A DNA stretch of 64,000 nucleotides, taken from NCBI RefSeq assembly GCF_029633865.1, contig NC_079224.1, positions 20,810,064 through 20,874,063 of the forward strand. Reading direction: 5' to 3'. This DNA comes from Lampris incognitus (taxonomy: Eukaryota > Chordata > Actinopteri > Lampriformes > Lampridae). Shown here piece after piece: positions 23,566-33,480 of this stretch. Numbering within the stretch: position 1 is the stretch's first letter; each line of letters begins with the position of its first letter. A program made the position numbers and the translations under genes. The notes below the pieces were generated by a model. The model did not search any database and was not told where the DNA came from. It was given only the letters and a program-made list of their open reading frames with translations.

Positions 23566-25503
23566 TTGATGCATTAGTAGCTCAGAGCGACACCAACGGT
23601 AGCAGATTATTAGAATTAAAGCGAGTAATGTGGCCCCAACTATTACATTAAACCAACACAGTGTGAATGAGTAGGATGTATGTATAGGAATTTATACTGT
23701 AAACTGCCTTATTGGCCAGCAGGGAAGACCAGATCTGAGTATTATAAAACATTGCTTTTTATTATAGAATATTGTCTTTAAAGGCATACTCCAGAGTCAC
23801 AGAGTTATATATCCATGGTCAGGAGAGGTCAATTAAGCATAAAAAAAAAACACATACCACATGGGATCTAGCCACAAAAAAATTGCCAATACTTCACATC
23901 GTCCTGTTCCTTGGGTGTCAGGCTTGGTTATGTGAGTTTTGATGTTTAATTGACCTAGCCTGTCTATGCATGCACGACTCTGTGGTCTATGTATTGTCAG
24001 AATTACCACATGCAGCCACTAGAGGCGTGATTCTCAGCTAAATTGTACCTATGCCTTTTATACCTAATTCCTTATTGAAGGTATGTACACAAAGTTGATA
24101 TCAGTAACACTGGAAGCATCTTCTAGAGGCACCTTCTGTGATTAATTTGACTGTTCAATACATCAATTCAAGACATTAATTTATGAGCAGAACTATGGCA
24201 AGTATTGGGCTAACACTCTTTGCCCGCAAGTGAAAATCAGAATGTGGGTGGTGGATATGTGCAGGTGCACAAATGGCTACAGTATAACTGACTGTATGGT
24301 TGTAACAGTGATCTAAACAATATTTTACCTGTTGATGTTCGCTTTCAGAAAAAGTTCTTCTGAAAAAGTGTCCCTATTCAAGTCATTTTATCTGAGCTTG
24401 GTGAAAAGAGCAACACTAACAAAGTCAACCGGTTCAACGCAAACCGTGCTGCTGTGCTGGATGATGTCATTCAGGCATCAAAAGAATCTCCTATGACCCG
24501 ACACAGGATTAGTGCGACAACTGAAGAAGCTGTAGATCTTGGTGGTCGGAGAAGAGAGGTTTTTTGACTGCTTACAGACGCTCTTGCACAGTCTGAAATG
24601 TTTAAGGGAAGAGAAGGGCACCTCAACTCTGCTCTTGATGTATCAGGTATATCTAGTTTTTGGTTTTCATGAAATAATTATATACCCTGTAAAATTACAG
24701 CTCCCACTCCATTGTGTTAACTACATAGTGATTATTAAGACCAACTTTGTCACTTTAACTTGTCTGTTTAGTATTTATGTTATGTCAGTTGTGAAATAGG
24801 CTGCCAACGGGGAATTTGGCTTTGAAACTATTGCGTAGCTATGAGAACCTCAGACTGGCAGATTTAGACAGCCTAGATGTGCCACGTCTCTTGTCTCAGG
24901 AGCCAGTCTGCTCAAGATGGAGGGCTCTTACCTCGAGTGTTATAGCCAATCAATATCAAGTATAGCTGGCCTTCAGTTTTATATAATTTAATATTGGCAA
25001 ACGCCCGGTTCACACTTGATGCGGAAGCACCACAAAGCACACAGCCAGTTTCCTTTTGAAGCCCATGTTAACTGATGTGCCCGATCACACCGGCCGCAGC
25101 GTGCCTGGGTGCGCCGCAGCCAACTCCTGCTATAAAACAATAGTTTCGGCATCAGGTCTATTTTTTTTATTTTTTCTGCTAGTGAATGTGTCAAGCCGGA
25201 CAGGAAGTCAGACACATGAACGGGGGGGGGGGGTTTAAAAAACCAATCATAAGCCTATGTTTATGACAAATTTTTTTTTGTTGTCTTTATTTACTTAGTA
25301 AGAAACTTTGTTTCATTCATTCAGTGTTCACCCAGATAAAAACTCATTGCTATAGCCCCCCCAAGAAGTGGACAGACATGTACAGTTGTCAGGAACACAT
25401 TGCCAAACTTGGATTACAGACTAGGACTTTAAGTTATTTCAATAGCAGCAGTTGAAAAGTTATGCATACACTGCCTAAATTCTACCTCTTTTTTCAGCTG
25501 TAA

Positions 25504-25679
25504 GAGAGGACAGATATTTATCGCAGTAGGGGCTATTGCAGTCAGTCTGGTACATGGCGGGCCTTCGCCAAATGTATTTTCCAAAACATTGTTTGACTGC
25601 ATAGTTCAGGGGCCAGTGAAATCTAGACCAGAACTGGGGGACATTGCAGATTCTGAAAACCATGACAAAAATCGAAAAG
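25504..25679 (+). repeat. Direct repeat, first copy (176 bp)
   Basis: Starts GAGAGGACAGATATTTATCG and ends CGAAAAG. The second copy is at 26,109-26,285 with about 11 differences (~6%). The SINE between them abuts both copies exactly. Confidence 0.9.
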
Positions 25680-26108
25680 ATGGGCATCTGGGTAGCGTAG
25701 CTGTCTATTCCGTTGCCTACCAACACGGGGATCACCGGTTCGATTCCCTGTGTTACCTCCGGCTTGGTCGGGCGTCCCTACACAACTGGCCATGTCTGTG
25801 GGTGGGAAGCCGGATGTGGGTATGTGTCCTGGTCGCTGCACTAGCGCCTCCTCTGATAAGTCGGGGTGTCTGTTCAGGGGAGAGGGGGAACTGGGGGGAA
25901 TAGCGTGATCTTCCCACGCGCTACATCCCCCTGGCAAAACTCCTCACTGTCAGGTGAAAAGAAACGGCTGGCAACTCAACGTGTATTGGAGGAAGCATGT
26001 GGTAGTCTGCAGCCCTCCCCGGATCAGCAGATGGGATGGAGCAGTGACCAGGATGGCTCTGAGGAGTCGGGTAATTGGCCGGGTAAAATTGGGGAATAAA
26101 GAGAGAGA
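25680..26108 (+). repeat. tRNA-derived SINE, family B, between long direct repeats
   Basis: The tRNA-like head starts GGGCATCTGGGTAGCGTAGC and has a B-box-like GGTTCGATTCCC. The body includes GGATGTGGGTATGTGTCCTG and GGCTGGCAACTCAACGTGTA. The 3' end is GGGGAATAAAG followed by a GA run. Other copies lie at 49.6 and 52.1 kb (minus), with a fragment at 61.54 kb. Confidence 0.85.
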
Positions 26109-26285
26109 GAGAGGACAGATATTTATCGCAGGAGGGGCTACTGCAGTCAGTCTGGTACATGGAGGGCCTTCGCCAAATGTATTTTCCAAAACACTGTTTG
26201 ACTGCATACTTCAGGGGCCAGAGAAAGCTAGATCAGAACTGAGGGGACATTGCAGATTCTGAAAACCGTGACAAAATTCGAAAAG
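26109..26285 (+). repeat. Direct repeat, second copy (177 bp)
   Basis: Second copy of 25,504-25,679. It carries the same frame-disrupting ATATTTATCGCAG context, so the HECT-like exon was already broken when the duplication occurred. Confidence 0.9.
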
Positions 26286-27393
26286 GTTTGTTGCATTCTT
26301 TCTTATCATCGGTTCCCCCCCCCCATATAATTAAATGGATCAGTTTATGTTCATTTCACACTATGGTATTATGTGTCTACCACAAGATATAATTTTGGAT
26401 GTGACGAAGAAGTGCCCAGGTGATGTATATTGGACACCTAACCCAATTAAAAATAAAATCATGTTACTGGCACATTATCAGCAACTAACATCATAGTTAA
26501 AACCAGCTCAAGCAAAGCAGTGAGAAAATTTGAGATTTGAGTTAAAGTAGTTACTGGAATAAATTTTAACTTTAATTTCCATTGCAATGGAATTTGGGTG
26601 AAGAAGGCAGCTTTCACTGATAATATCAATGTGCTTGTAGAGATGAGAATGAATAAACGGACACTAGCACTCATCCATAAACACAATAAAATGATTGTTA
26701 CTGAGTGACCCAAATTGCCTTATTGGTGGGGGACAATAAGTTAACGTTTCTTTTTTAAAATCAATATTAATCTGATTTAAACAAAATAGACTGTTAATTA
26801 TTCTTAGGTCTCAGAATCCACAAGTCTAGAGGAACTCACCCAGTCAACCGAACCACTCCTCAACTATCTCACCAGTGCAGGCTGTCTGAAGCCACTGAAA
26901 AGTGTTGATGACAGGAATAGACTTGTCAAAAGATGTCTTCATGATAATCGAGTTCATGGACCATTTAAATGTAATTAAATTTAAAATCCTTCTGACTGAT
27001 GTCCAGCACATGAATTTTATTTAATGCCTACCTGATAGTTTGAGGGGTTTTCCATTTTGGTTTTGCAAATTAGCATCATGTTATTTATTCACAGTTGCTC
27101 CAGAGCAATACAAAAGCCTAAAGCATATTTAAGACAAATACTCAAACGTTCGTGTTTGTGATAGCACTGTAATAGCACAGCTTTGCGACCTCATGTACTG
27201 CAGCCTAGTGAATTTACAATTCAGGATGAATACTGTTGGAAGACTACAATTAACTTCCAGTTGATCAGCTAAAATAAAAACCAAATTTGATTACCGGGGT
27301 TCTTTTATACAGGTAAAAGTACACCTCAACAAATGTTTTATGAAATAATAACCGAATATCTTCATTCACTTAGTCCTCTGGGATGTCTTGCTT

Positions 27394-27888
27394 TCAAAAA
27401 AAATGTAAACGAGACAGAAATAATTGATTTCCATCATTAATTAATGGGTCAGTTAACTGTTGAATTTCTTGCATGATACTGTTGCTTACATGAAAACTGT
27501 TTTCAGGAACCTCAACATTATTCCTGCTCTCTACTGCAGATAGTGGTTCATCACCATTATCGGTGCCTAAATGTTCATCAATCTGAAACACACCACCTAC
27601 AGCTGTGTTGTTGCTTCCGACATGTCTGACATGTTGCCACAACTGCAATGGGGTTTGGCCACATTGGGTCAAGAGTCCATGGTTATTCCATTGGCTCCTG
27701 AATTCCCTGAGTGCCCTTTGACCCCGAGATAAATAACTGTAATGCAAAAAAAAATAAAGATCACACAGAGTCAAGTATATGGTAAATAAATCAGAGTAGT
27801 ACGAAATGACTCGATTTGGTTCTGCCCATAGCCTCTCAATTATTTGATAATGTACGCTGTGACCAATGATCATGCTTCTTCTATTCAA
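27394..27888 (-). pseudogene. Integrase-like transposase, C-terminal relic
   Basis: 164 codons reading GHSVHYQIIERLWAEP...YYSDLFTIYLTLCDLYFFLHYSYL...ALREFRSQWNNHGLLTQCGQTPLQLWQHV. The pattern HxxIERLW...LHYxxL...WNNHGLxT...TPxQLW matches the end of the DDE integrase core found in fish and cnidarian transposon proteins. The Glu of IERLW would be the last catalytic acid. The two upstream Asp residues are not present nearby, so only the C-terminal part remains. It lies inside the inverted arms, where a transposase is expected. Confidence 0.65.
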
Positions 27889-28237
27889 TCCTCAACAATG
27901 CGACATAAATCGAACCACCTCTATATATTCCCTTCCGTGATCACTCCATACTCAAATCAACATTAGCTAGCCAGTTTGGCTAGCAAGTCATTTTCTGTGA
28001 CATTCAACTAGTTCGGAAATGGTGTGCCCCAATTATCCTTACCAATAAAGAAAAAAACAACTGTTATTGAAATTACTTATACATACTACTGAACTTATCT
28101 GTATGCATACATGTGAAATGTTTGTACATCTTCATATAAGAGCATACACATATAACTGAAAACTATATACATACACATTTGAAACATGTACACAGATGTG
28201 AAAAAGCATTTCATATGTATGTGTATATGACAGAAGT

Positions 28238-31200
28238 TGGTTTTTTTTTTTTTTTTTTACCCAGCCACTGAGGATGCACAAGCCAGTGCATTCTAAGTGC
28301 CGGTCCCCAAGCCAGGATAAACAGGCAGGGTTGCATCAGGAAGGGAATCCTGCGTAAAATCTTTGCCAAATCAAATATGTGGATTATAAATAAGATTTCC
28401 ATACCGGATCGGTTGAGGCCCGGGTTACCAACAACCGCCACCCGTACTGTTGGCCAGCAGGGTGCCGGTGGAAACTATGCTACTGTTGGGCGAAGGAAAA
28501 GGAGAGGGGGAAGGCATGTCCACAGGCAGCGGGAGAGGAGGAAGGCTAGGAGTGCGGAGGTGAGAGTCGGAACTTTGAATGTTGGCACTATGACTGATAA
28601 AGGGGGAGAACTGGCTGATATGATGGAAAGAAGAAAGGTAGGTATACTGTGTGTGCAAGAGACCAGGTGGAAGGGGAGTAAGGCCAGGAGCATCAGAGGT
28701 GGGTTCAAACTCTTCTACCATGTTGCGAATGGGAGGATAAATGGGGTAGGGGTAATTCTGAAGGAACACTATGTGAAGAGTGTCAGACAGAATGATGAGT
28801 ATGAAGCTGGAAATCAAAGGTGTATTGACGAATGTTATCAGCGCATATGCCCTGCAAGTTGGGTGTGAAATGGAAGAGAAAGAAGAATTCTGGGGTGAGT
28901 TGGATGAAGTGGTGGAGAGGGTACCCAAGTGGGAAAGAGTGGTGATTGGAGTGGACTTCAATGGGCATGTTGGTGAAGGGAACAGAGGTGATGGGCAGGT
29001 ATGGTGTCAATGAGAGAAATGTGGAAGGTCAGATGGTGGTGGATTTTGCAAAAAGGATGGAAATGGCTGTTTCAAGGAGAGGGAGAAACACAGGGTGACA
29101 TATAAGAGTGGAGGAAAGTGTACACAGGTGGACTATATCTTATGTAGAAGGCGCGATCTGAAAGGGATTGGTGACCGCAAGGTTGTGACAGGGGAGAACG
29201 TAGTTAGGCAGCATCGGATGGTGGTCTGTAGGATGACTTTGGAGACCAAGAAGAGGAAGAGAGTGAAGGCAGAGCCAAGGACCAAATGGTGGAAGTTGAA
29301 GAAGGAAGACTGTTGTGTGGAGTTCAGGGAGGAGTTAAGACAGGCACTGGGTGGTAGTGAAGAGTTGCCGGATGTCTGGGCAACCACTGCAGAAATAGTG
29401 AGGGGGACAGCTAGGAAAGTACTTGGTGTGTCATCAGGACAGAGTAAGGAAGACAAGGAGACTTGGTGATGGAATGAGGAAGTACAGCAAATTAAACAGA
29501 GGAAGAGGTTGGCAAAGAAGAAGTGGGATAGTCAGAGAGATGAAGAAGGTAGACAGGAGTACAAGGAGATGCAGTGTAAAGTGAAGAGAGAGGTGGCAAA
29601 GGCAAAGGCGTATGGTGAGTTGTATTTAGACACTAAGGAAGGAGAAAAGGACTTGTACCGATTGGCTAGACAGAGGGACCGAGCTGGGAAGGATGTGCAG
29701 CAGGTTAGGGTGATCAAGGATAGAGATGGAAATGTGCTGACAAGCGAGGAGAGTGTGTTGAGAAGGTGGAAGGAGTACTTAGAGGGGCTGATGAACGAAG
29801 AAAACGAGAGAAGATTGGATGACGTAGGGATAGTGAATCAGGAAGTGCAGTGGATTAGCAAGCAGGACATGAGGGCAGCTATGAAGAGGATGAAGAGTGG
29901 AAAGGCAGTTGGTCCTGAAGACATACCTGTGGAGGCATGGAGATGTTTAGGAGAGATGGCAGTGGGGTTTTTAACTTGATTGTTTAACACAATCTTGGAA
30001 AGTGAGAGGATGCCTGAGAAGTGGAGGAGTATACTGGTACCGATTTTCAAGAATAAGGGTGATGTGCAGAACTGTAGCAACCACAGAGGTATAAAGTTGA
30101 TCAGCCACAGCATGAAGATATGGGAAAGAGTAATAGAAGCTAGGTTAAGAGGAGAGGTGATGATTAGCGAGCAGCAGTATGGTTTCATGCAACGAAAGAG
30201 CACTACAGATGCGATGTTTGCGTTGAGAATATTGACTGAGAAGTATAGAGAAGGCCAAAAGGAGTTACATTGTGTCTTTGTGGATTTAGAGAAAGCATAT
30301 GACAGGGTGCCGAGAGAGGAGGTGTGGCTTGTATGAGGAAGCCGGGAGTTGCAGAGAAGTATGTAGGAGTGGTGCAGGAAATGTATGAGGGAACTGTGAC
30401 AGTGGTGAGGTGTGCGGTTGGAATGACAGATGGGTTCAAGGTTGAGGTGGGACTACATCAAGGATCGGCTCTGAGCCCGTTCTTGTTTGCAATGGTGATG
30501 GACAGGTTGACGGATGAGATCAGGCAGGAGTCTCCGTGGACTAAGATGTTTGCACATGATATTGTGATCTGTAGCAAGAGTAGGGTGCAAGTTGAGGAGA
30601 GCCTGGAGAGGGGGAGGTATGCACTGGAAAGAAGAGGAATGAAAGTCAGTAGGAGCAAGACGGAATACCTATGCATGAATGAGAGGGAGGACAGTGGAAT
30701 GGTGAGGATTCAAGGAGTAGAGGTGAAGAAGGCATATGAATTTAAATACTTGGGGTCAACTGTCAAAAGTAACGGGGAGTGTAGAAGAGAGGTGAAGAAG
30801 AGAGTGCAGGCAGGGTGGAGTGGGTGGAGAAGAGTGTCAGGGGTGATTCGTGACAGAAGGGTACCAGCAAGAGTTAAAGGGAAGGTTTACAAGATGGTTG
30901 TGAGACCAGCTATGTTATATGATTTGGAGACAGTGGCACTGACGAAAAGACAGGAGGAGGAGCTGGACGGGGCAGAGTTTAAGATGCTAAGATTTTCATT
31001 GGGGGTGATGAAGGATAGGATTAGGAATGAGTACATTAGAGGGACAGCTTGGTTTGGAGACAAACCAAGAGAGGCAAAATTGAGATGCTTGGACATGTGT
31101 GGAGGAGAGATGCTGGGTATATTGGGAGAAGGATGCTGAATATGGAGCTGCCAGGGAAGAGGAAAAGAGGAAGGCCAAAGAGGAGGTTTGTGGATGTGGT

Positions 31201-31316
31201 GAGAGAGGACAAGCAGGTGGCTTGAGAGGAAGATGCAGAGGACAGGAAGAAATGGAAATGGATGATACGCTGTGGCGACCCCTAATGGGAGCAGCCGAAG
31301 GTGGTAGTAGTAGTAG
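28238..31316 (+). mobile_element. RTE-like LINE, ~3.1 kb, inserted in the right arm
   Basis: Flanked by a perfect 16-bp duplication TGTATATGACAGAAGT (28222-28237 and 31317-31332). It ends GCTGTGGCGACCCC...GCAGCCGAAGGTGG(TAG)n, matching the 3' fragments at 6.0 and 63.0 kb. The 5' end begins with a T-run. Confidence 0.9.
28558..31139 (+). pseudogene. LINE endonuclease/reverse transcriptase, multiply frameshifted
   Basis: An apurinic-type endonuclease (VRVGTLNVGTMTDKGGELAD, GILCVQETRWKG) at 28,558-28,868, then fragments with IGVDFNGHVGEG at 28,780-29,013. Reverse transcriptase runs across 29,509-31,139: SGKAVGPEDIPVEAW, CSNHRGIKLIS, QYGFMQRKSTTDAMF, FVDLEKAYDRVPRE, GLHQGSALSPFLFAMVMD. The catalytic FADD box reads FAHDIVIC (30,548-30,571): the first metal-binding Asp is changed to His. 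At least four frameshifts or stops. The copy is dead. RTE clade is my best guess from the endonuclease and short 3' end. Confidence 0.88.
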
Positions 31317-31440
31317 TGTATATGACAGAAGTATATATGTATGCATGAGTGTTTCTCATATGTATACGTGTTTCAGAGGAGTACGTATACGATTTTATAT
31401 ACGAGCGTACATAGGTTTGCAGAGTAGGTATGTACACATG

Positions 31441-31550
31441 AGGGGGTGTCTCCCCGCCTGCCACCCGATGACTGCTGGGATAGGTTCCAGCAGCACACGA
31501 CCCCAATTTGGAAAAGCGGCTTGGATAATGGATGAATGGATGGACATGAG
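31441..31550 (+). repeat. SINE family A 3' fragment
   Basis: GTGTCTCCCCGCCTGCCACC, ATGACTGCTGGGATAGG and GGATAATGGATGAATGGATG match the 3' third of family A. Confidence 0.85.
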
Positions 31551-31707
31551 AGTGTTTCAGTAGTGAATGTGAAGGCATCTCAATATTATTGGCCTATTCG
31601 GCCCCTCATATAAACATTCGGTAGTATTAACAAGTATTATTATTATCATACAGTATTAATAGCACCCCTTCGGTAGTATTGATAAATAGACAGGTTGTGT
31701 TACTTAC

Positions 31708-31929
31708 TGATCAAGTAGAAATAATGCCAACTGAAAGTCGGTTTGTAACCCTCTCAAGTCCTGGAGCTCTCTCCATCAAATGAATGCCCGTCCGAGGTTC
31801 ACTCTTGTTTTATCTCGTCTTCTATCAACTCTTCCTCTTCGTCTTCTTTGCCCCTTCTGTCAACTGCGTTCTTTTTCTTTTGCCGGGTAGAGTTTCCAAA
31901 GTTACTTCGGTTGTTCCACTGTCTCCCAT
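31708..31929 (-). pseudogene. First-exon module of a mobile-element ORF, right arm
   Basis: Mirror copy of the left-arm module. ATG at 31929-31927 opens MGDSGTTEVTLETLPGKRKR followed by a lysine/arginine-rich stretch (KKTKRKSKREL). It then loses frame before a GTAAGT donor (31707-31702). The basic N-terminus is better preserved here than in the left arm. Confidence 0.5.
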
Positions 31930-32914
31930 TGCCTTGCTGGCTACTGGTTGGTTGACGGACTTTCTGTGAGGTAAATCGATTTGCCGGAAAAAAAATCGTG
32001 CGCGATGGCAAACAAGAGTTGCATAGTGAAATTGAGGCCTACGGAGAACCAACCCCGATGGGGTAATTATTCTATAGCTATTACATAGTGCAATCAACAT
32101 TTACTTCACAATGATAAGTTAAAGCAAAAAAAAGTTGTATACTTCCACTTTAAGAGAGGTCTATCACTCATGTTAAATACTGCCATCATCATCATCAATT
32201 TTTTGCCCCACAGTACACTGTGCAATGTTTTAGTTATGTTAACATACTGGTTAAAAGGGGATTTTCAGTTTTGTATAACTGCATGATAGGCAGAAGCTTC
32301 CAAAAGAGAAGTTAATAGAGCCTCTCACCGCCTTATAGTAACGGGAAAAAAGGGTTGCCTTATCAATTTATATCAGTTGACTCTTCTGTCAATACGATGA
32401 TGTCTTTTGATAACACTTGGTGTGTTTGGTCAGAATAGATAACATGATTCTTTTCACCTATTTATTTGTCTTCTGTTCCAATCAGCCCTGTATCATATGA
32501 AAATTATAAATGATAGGCTTTGTTAAGGACTGGATGACTTTGCTGGGTGCCAGGGTCCTTTACAATTATAGGGTGGGTCTTAAATAGAAGACTTATTGTA
32601 TTTTTGTTATGGTGTATGTTACTGAAATACAGGTCACCTACAGCTTATTGTAATGTTTTTTAGCTTTAGAGTAATGTAGGGGATTCACTGGTAAACCAAC
32701 AAGCCAGCAATCAAGAGGAGGTGAGGGGTAAGATTGTGGGTGACCCTGCGCACACCTGTTATGTTGTAGTTGAAATTAAGGTTGTAGCGTAAAGGATGTT
32801 TCTTGAGTAATGTTTTTTACTACCAGCTTGCAGTTTACATGACCCCAGTAACCAGAGAAAAGACATTTCAAAGGTGGCATTTACCAACAGCTATTGCAAC
32901 CTTCTAGCACTTTG

Positions 32915-33199
32915 TGGTTATATTTAAAAAGACCGACGTGTTTCGACTCAGGTCAGTCTTTGTTTTTAAATAAAGCACATTAAAAAAAACTCAAGTGTGT
33001 GATTATGCAATTTTTACATCAGTTTGATGGTGATTTTAAAATATTATTTATTTTAATTAGCACCCTATCCCACAGAAAACACTTTTTTTGTTGTGTATGC
33101 ATCCCACTTTATAATAATGCATTACTCAATTTCCCCTCAGGGATGAATAAAGTAATCTGATTCTGATCCAAAAGAACTTTGTAGTTTGTTTATTACTTG
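32915..33199. other. Intron 1: ribozyme-like hairpin and LINE tail phrase
   Basis: 32,927-32,964 forms a stem (AAAGACCGAC with GTCAGTCTTT) around a GTTTCGACTCAG loop. 33,130-33,168 reads TTTCCCCTCAGGGATGAATA...TAATCTGATTCTGAT, an L2-type LINE tail phrase. Nothing else is recognised. Confidence 0.5.
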
Positions 33200-33472
33200 T
33201 TATTGCGTTCGACTGTACCCAGCCTTGGCCAACTCTTCAATTAGTTCAGCATACACCTTGCCCATTCTCGTGCTACTTCCTAGCTTTTCCTGAAACTCAG
33301 GAGATGACCCAATGCTCGATGACAAGCACTGGGTCTCATCGGCAGACCACTGCATGCTTTTTTTTTTCCCTGATGATTTCTCACTTGACTCTTTTGTTGC
33401 CCTCTCCATCTCCCTTTCCAACCTAGAATATGACACAAATATTAATATGAATATGAACCTAGAATATGACAC
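33200..33472 (-). pseudogene. Myb/SANT-like domain relic (Harbinger-associated type)
   Basis: The minus strand reads KKKSMQWSADETQCLSSSIG, then ...GKVYAELIEELAKAGYSRTQ and a stop. This resembles the start and middle of the Myb/SANT-like domain (WSxxExxxLL...VYxEIAxxLxxxGYxRT) found in Harbinger transposon accessory proteins and MSANTD genes. The final C-R-T-K-I-K part is lost at the stop. No flanking transposon ends were recognised, except a possible end-like AACCAGTTCCATGTTGGTGG near 33,610. Confidence 0.45.
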
Positions 33473-33480
33473 AACTACAT

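Larger units (their letters stand above)
24384..26960 (+). pseudogene. HECT-type ubiquitin-ligase-like ORF relic (mobile-element associated)
   Basis: Three exon-like pieces. 24,384-24,648 reads KVNRFNANRAAVLDDVIQAS...EEAVDLGGRRREVF, then an in-frame TGA, then ALAQSEMFKGREGHLNSALD and a GT donor. 25,497-25,679 (acceptor TTTTTTCAG) carries VRED, then, after a frameshift, FIAVGAIAVSLVHGGPSPNVF. 26,811-~26,970 reads TSLEELTQSTEPLLNYLTSA...NRVHGPFK. The AVDLGGxRREF and IAVSLVHGGP signatures are those of G2E3-like HECT-region proteins, which are often repetitive in fish genomes. The stop and the frameshift make it nonfunctional. The middle exon is present twice because of the flanking duplication. 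Confidence 0.65.
18977..32914. mobile_element. ~14-kb element bounded by long inverted arms, decayed giant DNA transposon
   Basis: The left arm (18,977-~22,790) and right arm (~27,955-32,914) are reverse complements of each other once younger insertions are removed, leaving about 1.8-1.9 kb per arm. Outer ends: CAAAGTGATAGAAGGCTGCA on the left, and the complement of CAAAGTGCTAGAAGGTTGCA on the right. The ~5-kb core carries a minus-strand integrase-like relic and a plus-strand HECT-like relic. Each arm carries the same short coding-exon-like module. No target duplication could be defined. A large integrase-type DNA transposon (IS3EU-like is one candidate superfamily) is inferred. An inverted duplication of a smaller element is the alternative. 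Confidence 0.65.
27955..32914 (-). repeat. Right inverted arm of the 14-kb element
   Basis: Complement of the left arm. Inner end TAGCTAGCCAGTTTGGCTAG near 27.97 kb; outer end at 32,914. It is interrupted by a LINE (28,238-31,316) and a SINE family A fragment (~31,441-31,550). It lacks the SINE3 and Tc1 insertions of the left arm, so those arrived after the arms formed. Confidence 0.85.

Noticed and set aside
28425-28961. A 178-codon minus-strand ORF overlapping the LINE endonuclease
   Set aside because: It is antisense to recognisable endonuclease sequence on the plus strand and shows no domain.
33200-33472. A host MSANTD/Myb gene exon
   Set aside because: The domain stops before its conserved end and has no neighbouring exons; more likely a transposon relic.
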